Source: Xestospongia bergquistia (taxonomy: Eukaryota > Porifera > Demospongiae > Haplosclerida > Petrosiidae). From it: 64,000 nt of DNA. The translations under genes and the position numbers were made by a program. Under the pieces are notes generated by a model. It was not told the DNA's origin, made no database searches, and saw only the letters and a program-made list of their open reading frames with translations. The stretch spans positions 5,131,001-5,195,000 of the forward strand of contig OZ014411.1 of assembly GCA_963965975.1 (NCBI GenBank), in the 5' to 3' direction. Each line of letters opens with the position of its first letter. The stretch's first letter is position 1. Shown in pieces: positions 11,700 to 24,962 of this stretch.

Positions 11700-14600
11700 A
11701 TGGCTGCTAAGCGATGGGTAGGATCAGGTTCTCTTTTAATGACACCACTCAAGTTATGGCGGTTGAAAAGTTCATCGAATGTAATATATGCCCCTCGTCA
11801 TTTATCTTCCTGTCTCTTTACCAACTGGGACTGTCCTAAGAAGCAGTTTTATTGTCATCCATCTTTCAAAATTAATGGTAATATTTCCATACAAGTGTGT
11901 GTTACCTATATCACAATACAATTAGAATCTTGTACTTCTGTGTGTGTGTGTGATATCATAGTTCATTGATCTACAGGCCCAGAGCAAGCATTAGTTAGTC
12001 AGGCCATTCATTGTTAGGGAGTGTTAGTGAACCATGTGGCCTTATAACCATGGCGAGGCGGAGAGTGTGGGAGGGGTGTGTGCTCCTTCCTGTGCAGAGC
12101 ACAAAAACCAAAACATAAGTCCATATTAGGCCATAAGGGATGTGTGTTACAACAGTCAAGTAGTGAAATTGAAGTAGTAATTACCAAGTGCAATATAAGA
12201 TAAACAGGTCATTGTTAATAACTTATAATTAATATATTAAATAGTGAGTTAGGACTTATTAACAAAAATGAACTATGTATAAACATCTATATACACACAT
12301 TGACCAAAATATTGGTCAGGCTATATATGGTCTGACCTACCTGACCACTTGCTCCAGCCCTGATCTATATGCACTATATAAACCAATAAAAAGTATTGCC
12401 CTTGGATCTATTGCCATTGGTCAATATTTTTAACAAAATCTTGAGTTGGCAGGTTTATATAATATAATGATCACACATTGCACCATCTACTCAACATTCA
12501 TCTACCATATATATTTACATTTACTTTGACAATTTATTTCATGTATCTACTTGTATTAGGATCCCTTCTATCGTCTACTTTGTAATTTTTCAATCTTTGA
12601 TGAAAAAGCAATCAATCACAATTAATGAAATCAACAAAACAAATTATTATTTGAAAAAAGCAATTGTTCCAAACATATACTGTTAAGTCTTGTTCGCCGT
12701 TGACTGAGCAATATGCCTGCCTTAGAAAAGAGACGCTCAACAGGAGTAGTACTCTTTACACTGTTTATATTTCATATAAACCTAGTAGAAAGGTTGTATG
12801 AACTACCTGTACATATTCTATGAACAATGAACTCATATTGTCTTCTCTTGTTCCCTTCTCAGTTCGTACTATGTTCATTCAAACAGAAAGCACACCTAAT
12901 CCTAACAGTCTTAAATTTATTCCTGGTATACCTGTTATCACAACAGGCGATACTTGGGATTTTCCAACTCCATTGTCTGCTCGTGGCTCTCATTTAGCAA
13001 GACAGCTCTTTAGAATTGATGGTGTGAAGAGAGTATTCTTTGGAGCTGACTTTATCACTGTGACAAAAGTGAGAGTTGATATTGGTTAACTAATTCTGTA
13101 TAGTTATTAAAGTTTGTTATTGTGGGGATATACGTAACATTACATTTCATATTATATTTGGTATTAAAATAAATTCAATTGCATCATTTCTCTGTTGACT
13201 TCTCTTGTATTTACATTATTTTCCTCAAGCATGAGACACTCTAGAGTAGTAGCCTCTTCATTTATATTCCAATAAAATTGATGACTTTCTCAAATAGTGA
13301 CTATAATATCCACTTGGTCAGTCTACTTATTAGCTAAGGGATCTTTTTACCTTTTTTGACAAGCAAGATATACTATTACAAATTCAATTCTCAGTGATTT
13401 CTACTATTCATTTGTTTTAAACGCCATCACTAACTCGAAGAATACCCTCATTTCTCATTGTCTAAGGTAGACCCCCTTCTTCAAGGAAATGTTGTAAGTG
13501 TAATATTTGCCTGGTATTTAAATCTGGCATGCACATACGTGTGTATGCCAGACAGTCTGAACTGGAGGTCCACATCATTTCATGATCTAACATGTTTGTA
13601 CTCTGTTACAACATATTGTTGTCTACAGGAATTTAAAGTGACAACGAAAATTAAACCACATATACTTAACTGCTGGTACAGACAACCAGTGTATTTAATT
13701 TGCCTTTACCTTCTAGATAGTTTACTTCTCTATCTTCTAGCAATCTCAAACTCAGCACTTTTCTTGTGTTTTCAAAGTACTTTCAAGACAATTTAACAAT
13801 TATGATGTCATGATAGTAGAGATTCCCTTCTTTGCATTCTTGTGGTTGTCTTTATCCAGAAGTACATACTTGTGAGATGGGATAATGTACAGATCATTTG
13901 TGAATGTTGTAGTATATACTATTTACGACACAAAATTGACCAAGAAGCCTTGCAAGTCAGTTATTTTATGGACTAAAACACATATTGCAATGACTACATT
14001 GAGTACCAACATTTATGACATTGACCATGGGACACTCTTCATAGGAGTTACATCTACTTTTTACAATTTTCCCTTAAACAGAATCAGTTCTTAGTTGTAT
14101 TATAGAAACATTGTAATGTATCTCAGCCTTATAAGAAGTTGATGTATTTAGAGCAGTCACAGTTACTACTAAGAAGAGCAATTGTTAAGAATATAATATA
14201 TTGATTGCATTGAGAATGACCATATATAGGCATGCACTATTTGTCTTAAGAGTTGACTGTATCCATAAATGATAGCAAGGTCACCTCTTGAACATATGCT
14301 AATATGTAGTGTATGTTGGTTTAAACTGTGATATCTAACTGTTGACATTGTAATCTCTTGTGGTTTTTGAAAAGAAAGACAAACAAAACAATTGACTTTT
14401 CTTGTTGAAAACACATTGGGAGTAGTATTTTAAAATTGAGGGAAATATTAAAATGACATCACTTGAAATAGAGAAAAGAAGGGAAACATTTCTCAGGAAC
14501 TGGGTTATAAAGAAAGTGTAAACTGATGATAATAGTGATAATGTACATGTATGTTGTGAGGATAATGTCCTATACAAATATTAGGTATTTACCTTGTATT

Positions 14601-17600
14601 ATCTTGTATTAGCATATCTTACAGCTGTTGTATTGTAGTGACTATTGAGTTGGAAGTATGTCTTAGTTATAATGATGCTATTCTCATGTGACAGCTATCT
14701 TGTTGTCACTTTTAATTTCCTTTATCATGTTGGTAATACCTTATAGCTATTGTGTAGTATTGACTATTGAGTTGGAAGTATGTCTTAGTTATAATGATGC
14801 TATTCTTATGTGACAGCTATCTTGTTGTCACTTTTAATTTCCTTTATCATGTTGGTAATACCTTATAGCTATTGTGTAGTATTGACTATTGAGTTAGAAG
14901 TATGTCTTAGTTATAATGATGCTATTCCTATGTGACAGCTATCTTGTTGTCACTTTTAATTTCCTTTATCATGTAGCTATTGTATAGTAGTGACTAATGA
15001 GTTGGAAGTATGTCTTAATTATAATGATACTATTCCTATGTGACAGCTATCTTGTTGTAACTCTAATTTCCTTTCTAATGTTGGTGATAGTTAAGTTCCT
15101 TTTTTGGTAATAATCATAAAATATAATAACTCCAGTGTTTGTCATTATTAATAACAAAAGTACTACTGATACACATGTAAAAAATTGCTTTATATGTTTA
15201 CATTATTACTCATCACCACTTGTATTTCTATATTTGTTTCTATTTCTATTATTATATAATATTATACAGTGACAATACTTATAAATGAACGCTCAAGATT
15301 TCTATGTTTTAACAATTAACAATATACATAATAGATACTATGATGTGAATAGTTCAATTACTCTCGACATTGGATGGAAATTTTGAATACACAGTACATG
15401 TACATGTACATGTTAATATATGTACTTACTTAATTATTACTCTCTTCCTATGCAGACTGATGATGACATTGTATGGGATACCATTAAGCCTCATGTTTAT
15501 GCTACTATCATGGACTTCTTTGCCAGCGATCTGCCAGTAATATCTGAAGAGCTATCACAGTCACAAAATACTGGTAAGAGGTTGTAATGTACTATAGACT
15601 AGTCCACTGAAAGTGAATATTGTGCTGTGTGTATACATTAGTTTCAAGATATATGACTAAATAGTATGTATTAATAAATAACATAGGTATTCTTTCTAAT
15701 TCTAAAAGAAGCAGCTGATGTTTAGATGACTTTTCCCTCCATATCACTAAATTAATGAACTTGTTTCATTTTGTCACCAGCATTACGGATGTTGTGTTTA
15801 CTTTTATAATATGACGTTTATATGGTCATTCTTTCCAGTAATTACAAACATCTAAGGACTATGGTTTAAAGTTCAGTACAGAGTAAAATATTTATGTACA
15901 TATACATATACATGTACATGTATATGTACATGTATATGCATTCCATATGTACATGTATATGCATTCCATTGTAGGATGTGTTCAGGTATCAGGCCCTTTC
16001 TACAAGTGTCATAATATATGTACAGTATCTCACCAAAGTTTGTTCTCCATATGCATGATTAGCACATGTACATTTATATACAAGTACATGTATTACAATA
16101 TGACTAATATATAATGTGTGTATGTCTATTGTTGTATGAAAGCAGATTTGAAATATAACTTTCACCATTGACAGACTTGACAAACTATTAATGTATTTAA
16201 CCTCTGTTGTTTAAAATATAATTGTAAAAAGGAAGACTGCAGAGTTACGAGAAGATATAGAGTGACTATAGAATTCTAAACAAATTAGTAGAGGTAGATA
16301 ATGCTGTGGTAGGTTGTTTTGGATTCTATAGTCACTTTCTACCTTCTTGCAACTCTGCATTCTTCCATTTCAGTTACAAATTACATTATACATCCTCTCA
16401 AAGTATAGTAAACATGTTAATTTGTAGATTGTGTTACAAAAGCCAATCTACAAAACTCATGTAGCATTGACATTTACCCACATGATAAACATCTTATAGG
16501 GAATGTTAATATGTTTCATGTACCATATAAGTCCATGTACCATATAAGTCCTTGCATTGTGCAGAGGATGAACATAGTACATGATATCATCATTAAATAT
16601 ACTATATATGTACTTGTTGTTAGACATAAGCCATTTCTCTCAAAGAGGAAATAGCATTGCACCTTTTAAGGACTTGTCATGATTTTTTGAACTTAGTAGT
16701 TCAAGCTAACAACTTGTTTAAAGGCCCATAGACTCAGCCTGCATATGATGAGCACATTGACCTTATTCAGGAACATGTGATGAGCATATTGACCTTAATC
16801 TGGAACATGTGATGAGCACATGGACCTTAATCTGGAACATGTGATGAGCACATTGACCTTATTCAGGAACATGTGATGAGCACATGGACCTTAATCTAGA
16901 AGTGAAATAGATATTTCTTGTTATATAATAAAGATTGGTAAGTCTGGTGACAGTATTACAGCAATCTTCTTGAGATAATGTTGTCTCTTATTGATTGTCA
17001 AATTCTATAGGTTAGTAGTTTCCAAGATGATTCTCACCTGCAAGTGACTTCAATTTTTGAGTCCCAAAAGTCGAATCACATGAGTCTTTTATAAAATATG
17101 TTTGTGGCCTTTTTGTAGGCATTTTATGCTACCAGGCTACATAGGAAATGCTTTCATTCAATTGTAATGCAGTCTTTGTAGTTGAATGCCATTCTCCTTG
17201 TATTCATTAACAAAAATTAAGCAATATTTATACTCTTCTTGTTGATACATATACAATGTACATTGCTTTCCTATAATAACATATAATTGGGGAATGTCAA
17301 AATATACCTTGAAATAAATAATAATAATAATTAATAAAATATTATTTAGTAATATCTTGCTTTACTATAGACAAAGGTATATATATATTTAATTATATAT
17401 ATAGAACAGAATTAAAGGACAAAAGAACAGGGCTCTCGCTGTGTGATGATCGCATAACGCGTGAAACTCGGAGTAACAATAACACAGCGAGAGCCCTGTT
17501 CTTTTGTCCTTTAATTCTGTTCTAACCTGCTCTGTCTAAACGACATTGAGCACTCTTCAACAGACTTAGATACTTCAGTATAATTATATATATATATATA

Positions 17601-20600
17601 TACTGGTATGTTTCTGTTATCATTTTATTGTATTGTTTTATGTGACTGTCTAGAGTGACAAATAAAATTAACTTGCATACAGTAACTACCAATGTACATA
17701 CCAACCAATGAAAATTATTAATTTTACCACAAGTGCTTTGAATTGTGTGTGATTGATCAAATCTTCTGGTTCTGTTGGTTGCTTTGATCAGTTCCACAGC
17801 TTCTGCTATCTGTCCAGTTTTCAAATTTAGCAATAATCTAGTCCTTTAAGTAGTAGTGGTATCATCAATATAATCTTAGGACAATTTTTATAATTATATT
17901 CTTGTATGTTGAGTAGTCATTATACACCATACCATTATAGTAGTGGCACTGCCAAGCTCTCTAGCAGCTGTAAAAAACATGCTCTCAACTGGTCTGTGCA
18001 TGTCTGTTATGGCCTGGATAAATGAATAGAAATATTAACAAATATAATTATTGAGATAGTTTTTTTTTGAAAGTTGTTTGTAGAAGTCCATTAAATACAA
18101 GTTCAAACAGTAGCACAATGTGGCATCATGGGTTTCCAATTGATTTTGTTTATACACTGATCATTTTGTGATTCCTGCCCTTCTTTTTAGTAGTGATTCT
18201 GTTTTGTCACTGTTACTAGTATTGCCAGAATATGTTGGCATGTTATACTGATCAATGACACGATACAATTAACTTTTAAATGTGTGTGTGTATATATATA
18301 CCTTTATAAGTTATCTCTAAGCCTACATCCTGAACAATCAGTGTCTCTACTTAGCATCTGGTTTGCACACAAGGTAATGTTAATTACATAACTAGGAATA
18401 TATGGATATGTAGGGTTTGCCTCGCGCAGTAATAGGCTAGATTTTTATTTACAAATATGACTTTGATATCTAGTCTGTTCAGTGTAATAGTATACTTTAT
18501 CAATGACAAATATAATTCAACAATCAAGTGATGAATGTATGTGTGTGTGTGTGTGTATACACCATTATCAGTTATCTAATCCTATATCCTGAGCAACCAG
18601 CATCTCTAATTAACATCTGGTTTGCACACAATTTAATATTAACTGCATAACAAGCACAATAATCTTTTTCCTAATAGGAGGGAATTTACAATAGAATTGA
18701 TTGTGACAGCTGTCAATGCGAAACTAATAATGTAATCAATAATCATTCTTTGTGTTCATATCTGGTTTCTGTTGGAACCAAATATTTCTTCAATAGACAA
18801 AATGACTCATTATGTTGATAAAATATTGTCTATAAGATTGTGTAATATGTATCTAATTACCATCTAAATATTGACCAGTAAACAATATTAAATGTTACAA
18901 TATCTAGTTTGTCTGGTTCCTTATAAATATGTACAATTACAGCATTAACATGCCATTACCTTTTTTCCAGTAATCACAATTTATCGTATACCTCAAAAGT
19001 ATCTTGGGACTATTGTAGTGTCTCTTGTTGTCATTGTGATCATCTATATAGTAATTATATGCCATATATTAACTTATATACACTTTCATGTATAGGACTA
19101 CTATTAATATACATATTGTATATTACATTATAAAAATATATTACTAATATTATACAATTTTTATAGTTAAGAAGCCTTTGACCTTCATCTATGTCTATAA
19201 ATCATTTTTCTTCATAAAGCTTCTTGTAATGTATACTTTCTCATATTCCACCCTCTACTTCAGCAATTATGACTTCTTTGAAATAGGAAGGGTATATACC
19301 ACGATATAATTTTCCTGGAGAATCACTTGATTAGGTCTATGTTGTAATAATTAATAATGATAACTGTTTGTATGTTTAATATGTTGTGTATAGTATTAAG
19401 GGGGAGGAGTCCAAGATTCTATTGAATGTGTTGTTGAAGCATAATTAGATTTGTGTGTGTGTGTTCTTTAATGTACTTTTAATATTTTTAATTTTTATTT
19501 TTCAGAAATATCTGAAGATGACAATGAGACAGTTGCAATGATCAAAGAATTGTTGGATACTAGAATAAGGTATACCATTTAGAATTTACTCTTTGACATA
19601 CATTATATCAACATGATCCTCCATCATCACACCCAAACATAATATTTCAATCATTCTTTACCACTATTTTCAATAGTTTAAAGCCGATGTAATCACGCCA
19701 ATTTTGATGATACACTCTTATCATATGGATTGGTTACTGGTGTAAATTTCAATGTATTAAAATGCTAGTATCTCAGTCATAGGTGCTTTTCATGCTTGGA
19801 CTCCTCCCATAGAGATATTAACTCTTTACTTACCATTGATGAATTCACATCATAAAATATGTGGGTGCAATTACCAATAATGAATATACTCGTTGCCTTC
19901 TTTGCATAAAGTTTTTCTCTTGTCTTTTGTGATTAGCATACTTAAATAATGTACTATAATGCGGATATAGTGTATTATGATGTGGGCCTGCAGTATTAGA
20001 GTTTCTTTATAATTATATCACACACTATCTGGAATGTAGCCATCCCATTTGTTGTTATATCCTATATATACAGGCACAAAGCAAGTTAGTAATGGTTGGT
20101 ATGGCTTATTAAATGGTGTACAGAGTATGATGAAAATTTATTCCTCTAATGAATAATTATTAAGACATGGTTAATTAATATAGCTTTAAAGGACCAAGAA
20201 AACATTGCATGAAAAACTGTGATTTAAATTTTTGGGACCCAAACATTAAATCGCTTGCAGGTCAGAATCTGTGAACCACTGTCCTATATACATTTGACAA
20301 AGACAGCATTATCTTGATGGAGTAGACAATAGAATTGATGGCAGTAATATTGTTACCAGACTGCTACCAATTGTTGCCATAGCAGCCATTGTACATCTGA
20401 ATTAAGACACATGTACTCTCTACAGGTGCACTGAGTTGGTGGTCCATTACTCACTGATTGTACAATGCTCTTCCCAGGAATTCTTGAGATATTGGAATTT
20501 TAAGAGCTTCCTGGCAATCACACTGAAAAAATTCTATTCTTTGATTGATTCAGCATAATTGTACTCTGTTGTCATTGAGTTTGAATAGCGCTTTATGGAA

Positions 20601-23600
20601 TTTCAAATACTTGTAGTCTTGCGAGGTAGTCCCTCCTCCTTGTGGTATTGCTCCACATTCCAATGTGACCAACTAGACCATCTGCTACAGACTAGACGTG
20701 TCCCAGTGTATATTTATCCTAATCCCATTGTATTATAATACTTGTAGTCTAGCGAGGTAGTCCCTCCTCCTTGTGGTATTGCCCCACATTCCAATGGGAC
20801 AGTAAACAAAGTTCGCTTCTAAACCCTCCTCCATCCATCAGCTTTTCCAAAAAGAGTAGGGGTAGTTAGCTACACTATAATACTTTTAGTTTATAATAGA
20901 TCCAACATTAATGAGATGTTTTGTGTATACAGTTATATAAACAGGACATACCCATATAAATTGAGGGAGACATTATAAGTTTCTTTGGGAAAAATATTTA
21001 TTGTTGTATAGTAATATTTGTAATTGATTGTGGAATGTAACATATTAAATGATTAATTGGTGACTACTCATTTTAATTATATTCATTTGAGTAATTAGTT
21101 TATAATAAGTAAATAAATTTAAGGCCTTTAGTTGCTTCATTACCTATAATTTTAGTAAATTTAGTCATACTCTAAACTTAGTTAAAAATCAAGCTTAACA
21201 AACAACTACCTTATATTAAAGTAATGCAACAGTGCTTTAAACAATACCAGAATAACAATACAGCCTGCATTTTTTTTATTATGAAGAAGACATATCATCC
21301 TATTCAAAATAAAAAAAATATCTGCTTTATACATCAATTTTCCAACAAATAAGTAAACAATTTTTTAGAAAAGGATCTGATATTAGGATGACTTTTATCA
21401 ACAAAAAGAACACAAAAATATAGATGACATCTTAAGTGGTTATTGGGTATGTGTTGTTAGTAACACTGTCAATAAAGTTGTCGTAACCTTTAAATGCAGT
21501 GTTTGGCCTTTTTATGCTCATATTCCACGGAATAGTGGCTGAGTTTTAACGTTAAGACTATTGATCTAGTCTGTTATTAAAACTTTTAAGATTTTTCCAG
21601 ATGGTACAATGTACATCAAATTTTGTTGTTACACAATATGGAGGGTTTTTTTAGTTGCAGTAGTGCTTTGTCTGGATAGCACATGTGACTATAACCTGTC
21701 ACTCACACAATAACAAGAAAAAAAAGTTATTATTGCAATGTTCTGTCATATTACTAGATCTTAACAGTTTTGAGATATCAAACCAATGCTTTTCAATAGA
21801 CATATCATTCCTACGTAGGCACTCCGCTATGACTTGCCATGTACATTTTGGGCCTTCCTTACATTAAGTAATTAGTAGAACATCCTTTCTTACCTGCTGT
21901 TCCAACACCCTCAGAGAACATTATTTATAAGTGATATTGTGCAGGAGTATGGAGAAATTCTATCTTTCCAAGTGCAGTCCATTCCACTATGGCATACAAT
22001 AGTTTAATACCATTTCTTTATATTAATATAGTGTAATTATGTTTTATGATTATGTCCACATTCTTCAAAATATGTCGTTTTATTTTATAGGCCCACTGTT
22101 CAAGAAGATGGAGGAGACATTGTTTTTGTGGTGAGTACATTTACACATTTATATTAAGGTGATAGTGATAGCAAAGGTGGAGGTGAGAAGCCATAGAATT
22201 AATTACCTGGTAATAAATGAATGGAGAATAGATGCAGTCTATTGGGTGGTCTTTATGGTATATTTAGCTCAGTTCTAATTGTAAGTATAGCTTAATTCTA
22301 TCCAAGATGTCCTATGAAACAACTTTTAAAAAAAGTTATTGTGATATATGAAATCTGACAAAGATTGGTTGTGTCTCTTGAACAGAGACAGTTAGTCAAA
22401 TAGGATTTTGTAAGATTGTAGATTTTGTTTTTGTATATACTAGCAAAGTAAGAGTCTAGTCTCTATCTTAACACTGTATTCTGCTTTATGGAGTCAATAA
22501 TTATCTGTGTAATTTCTCACTGCTACATGCTATGATGTTGAAATTTTATCTGAAGTATAGATCATTCATAATATTTTATTTAAAATATAAGAGGAAAATA
22601 ATAGAAAGTAATAAATAGGAAAAGGAAACTATGAAATAATTATTAACATTATTAATATTTATTAATATTGTTAACATTAATAGTATTATTAACATTATTA
22701 AAATTATTAGCATTATTAACAGTATTAATATTATTAACATTATTAACATTCGGCTTATAGCATCATGACAAAACCAACGCTTAACATTGTGCATATCTAG
22801 TATTAGAAGATTTAAGTGCATAATAGTCAGGACCAAGGTTTGATTTAGAAAATCATCAAGGGAGATAAAAGTGAAAAGTGGTAATATAATAATATATAAT
22901 AGTCATGTAGTATTTCAAAAAAGTGTGACCTTTAAGTGTGTCTAGAGGCATGTTCTTAAATTTATTAGACAATCTAAAATTGCATCTGAGGCTAATGTTG
23001 ACTTGAAAGTATGGCCTGTTAATAGTTTAGGATATGTAGTTAATATTTAATATTTAATGTATTGATTGTTTATCCAACTAGTAATTATACATGTAAATAT
23101 AGTGTATGTACAATGATAATGTCACTACGTAATAGATTAAGGGACAGTGCAAATTGCAATACATGTATATATAAGGGAATGATGGGACAACAAGCTTCCA
23201 AGGGTGTGTGACTGTACTTTCCCACTCACTCTTTCAAATGAAGCCCTGGAAAAGATATAGAACCCGATTAACAAGTTATGAATAATTAGATTCCTTTCCA
23301 AGTGAATTGAATTTTGCCTGTCTAACTTCTAAACACTCAACTTGTTAAAGAAGGTTGATTTAGTTTCCTGGTCAGAGCCTAAATGCTTGTTATGATTGTA
23401 TGTCAGTTAAGATCAAAACAAAAGAAAGGAAGCATTTCAAAGTTGTTGCTTGCTAACTATTAAAAACTTAAGACAATCCACCTGTAGTATAAGATCAGGT
23501 ACATCACATATTGTTATTAATTCTCTCTCACACACACACCCTCCCCCACGCACACAAACACAGGCATATGAAGATGGTATTGTCAAGCTAAAGATGCAGG

Positions 23601-24573
23601 TACAGACTTATACTCTATAGTATGAAATATGGCCATCATTTAAATTTTTTTGGAAAACATGTATCGCATATGCATAGAAAGTTTTACTTAACAAATTTTA
23701 CCAGTACTGTTAACACAGTTACTTCTTTAATGACATATTTTAACATCTTTATTCATTCTCATGACAATGCAATAAAACAATAACAGAATTCACAAATTTT
23801 AGATAGGCAGAGTTACTGCAATAATGGAGTATTAACAGCCTCGTATTTTTTTTACTGCTATATGATTTTTGTGGCAAATAATTTTCCATTATATTATTTT
23901 GAACACCTAATAGTTATTAAAGTTTAATGGACATATATTTGTGTCTTAACTATACTCTGTTCAAGTTGAGAATGAACACTAACTGTTATAGCTCTTGCTA
24001 AGAATGAGCTAGAAAGAAATTGTTTGTGCCATTCAAAACGCCTTGCAAGTCTTTATCAAAAAACTAGTGCTAGCTATTTAAGAAAGTCAGAAATCAGGAA
24101 TCCCATAAATTGCATGTGCTTGTGTCAGAACTATAACAGTTCCAAATTACAAATATGTTTTTATATCTAGGGTTCTTGTTCCAGCTGTCCAAGTAGTGTG
24201 GTGACTCTTAAAGCTGGCGTTCAGAACATGATTCAATTCTACATACCAGATGTTAAAGGTGTTGAACAGGTTTGTTCTTATTACATCAATTATTGATACT
24301 ATTAATACTAAACCACTTATGTAGGTACTTTAATACTGAAAAATGTGTATGGTGTGCTTAAACTTATGAATTGTCCAGTAGGAAGTGTAACTATATGTAC
24401 ATGTAGTGTAGCTACATAATGGAATGTCAACAGTTTAAGCTACATAGTGGAATGTCAACAGTTTGAGTAATAATATATTACATTTATTTCTTATGTAGGT
24501 TGAAGATGAGCTAGATCCAGTTAATAAGTCAGCTTTTGATCAGCTGGAGAAATCATTAGGAGAAAAACCTTGA
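11700..24573 (+). CDS. NFU1: NFU1 iron-sulfur cluster scaffold, mitochondrial
   Basis: Eight exons: 11700-11877, 12863-13068, 15456-15573, 19506-19569, 22091-22130, 23564-23599, 24171-24269 and 24499-24573. All have GT-AG borders and consistent phases, giving 271 residues. The first 40 residues are basic and Ser-rich with few acidic residues, as expected for a mitochondrial targeting sequence. The Nfu_N domain begins near residue 63 ([19 protein letters not shown]), followed by [16 protein letters not shown]. The NifU-type domain ([12 protein letters not shown], then GSCSSCPSS) carries the Cys217-Ser-Ser-Cys220 motif that binds the transferred Fe-S cluster. NFU1 passes 4Fe-4S clusters to lipoyl synthase and respiratory complexes. 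Length and domain order match animal orthologues. The 3' end has been copied three times downstream (31524, 38361, 53916). Confidence 0.97.
11974..12362. mobile_element. hAT-like MITE in NFU1 intron 1
   Basis: The left end CAGGCCCAGAGCAAGC and the inverted right end CAGGGCTGGAGCAAGT form imperfect terminal inverted repeats of the CAGGG...GAGCAAG type common in hAT elements. Five bases, ATCTA, flank both sides (11969-11973 and 12363-12367). The element is about 389 bp with no transposase coding sequence. Confidence 0.65.
13069..15455. repeat. NFU1 intron 2 with tandem repeat of about 120 bp
   Basis: Between about 14636 and 15085 a unit of about 107-120 bp is repeated four times in direct tandem. 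Each copy contains tgactattgagttggaagt, followed by tgtgacagctatcttgttgt. The first three copies are nearly identical; the last is more diverged. The rest of the intron is AT-rich with short open stretches that I do not support as genes. A self-complementary acatgtacatgtacatgt run lies near 15393. Confidence 0.75.
16231..16366. repeat. Imperfect inverted repeat, 46-bp arms
   Basis: The left arm begins GGAAGACTGCAGAGTTACGA and the right arm, inverted, GGAAGAATGCAGAGTTGCAA. The arms share about 46 bp with scattered mismatches around a loop of about 44 nt. It lies in NFU1 intron 3. It is probably a foldback MITE; a hairpin RNA is possible. Confidence 0.75.
16747..16905. repeat. 32-bp minisatellite, five copies
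   Basis: Five direct copies of a 32-bp unit, gatgagcacattgacctta plus ttcaggaacatgt, with alternating variants (cattgacc/catggacc, attcagg/aatctgg). The alternation suggests that a two-unit block was itself duplicated. Inside NFU1 intron 3. Confidence 0.85.
17402..17524. repeat. Perfect 43-bp inverted repeat with 37-nt loop
   Basis: Arms 17402-17444 and 17482-17524 are exact reverse complements over 43 bases. The outer end reads TAGAACAGAATTAAAGGAC and the inner end GGGCTCTCGCTGTGT. The GC-rich loop carries GATCGCATAACGCG. It lies in NFU1 intron 3, so transcripts would fold into a very stable hairpin. The absence of mismatches means a recent insertion or ongoing arm homogenisation. Confidence 0.95.
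17757..18013 (-). pseudogene. Possible nested minus-strand gene end, two exons, unknown product
   Basis: Inside NFU1 intron 3, on the opposite strand, two 81-nt phase-0 segments (17933-18013 and 17757-17837) have plausible splice sites and together read 53 residues to a stop ([20 protein letters not shown], then [12 protein letters not shown]). A diverged copy of the second segment and its 3' flank lies in Fringe copy C at about 56893-57094, there with an early stop. I do not recognise the product. It may be the 3' end of a dispersed gene or element; a start and upstream exons were not found. Confidence 0.3.
18300..18660. repeat. Diverged direct repeat pair in NFU1 intron 3
   Basis: The segment at about 18308-18375 (agttatctctaagcctacat, ending catctggtttgcacacaa) recurs in diverged form at about 18569-18632. 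Each is preceded by a GT/TA-rich tract (tgtgtgtgtgtatata). No coding potential is evident. Confidence 0.6.
19570..22090. other. NFU1 intron 4
   Basis: A 2.5-kb AT-rich intron. It carries the 132-bp mobile element at 20745-20876 and a partial second copy of that element's left end at about 20614-20664 (separate entries). The remainder shows no supported gene. Confidence 0.6.
20745..20876. mobile_element. 132-bp MITE related to the ends of the 7.7-kb transposon
   Basis: The element starts TAGTCTAGC and ends GCTACACTA. Its interior (TGCCCCACATTCCAATGG, AGTTCGCTTCTA, CATCAGCTTTTCC) matches the terminal inverted repeat of the large transposon at 45144-52850 (gccccacattcc, agttcgcttcta, catcagcttatc). 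Directly flanking it are taatacttg and taatacttt, an apparent 9-bp target duplication with one mismatch. A partial copy of the left end, from TAGTCTTGCGAGG, lies 131 bp upstream at 20614. I infer a non-autonomous member of the same family. Confidence 0.75.
22640..22755. repeat. ATT/TTAACATTA simple repeat
   Basis: About 110 bp of imperfect attaac/attatt repeats in NFU1 intron 5. The long open stretch on the minus strand here (Ile/Leu/Met repeats) is only translated microsatellite. Confidence 0.85.
24421..24466. repeat. 28-bp tandem pair at the duplication breakpoint in NFU1 intron 7
   Basis: The string GGAATGTCAACAGTTT occurs twice, 28 bp apart (24421 and 24449), just before the last NFU1 exon. 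All three downstream copies of the NFU1 3' end begin with GGTGGAATGTCAACAG, so this micro-repeat marks the left boundary of the duplicated segment. Confidence 0.8.
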
Positions 24574-24962
24574 CCAATACTAATTACTGTGACCATTTGC
24601 CCACACTATTCATGTATTATATACCAGCTGCTTGTTTCATCATTGTTTTCTTTTTATCTCAATAATAATAATAATAATCAATGCTGTGCAATTAAGTTAA
24701 TTTTTTTGATTTGTGCTTATTCACATACAGTATTATTAAAATCACATCTTCTTCTCTTTGGATGTTTGAGTTGCACCACTTTGTCTCTTACAATGGAAGG
24801 AGAGATATCTAAAATGAATAACACAGTACATAATTATAGCACATAATAGCTATGTCAATGTAGTATGAAATAACTATTAAATGTGTCACAATATATGAAG
24901 TTGTACATTAAAGGCACCACTTATGACATAATAATATTAATAGATTGGAGATTCATGCACAG

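Noticed and set aside
22576..22836. Minus-strand frame rich in Met-Leu-Ile resembling a membrane protein
   Set aside because: It is a translated attaac/attatt simple repeat in NFU1 intron 5.
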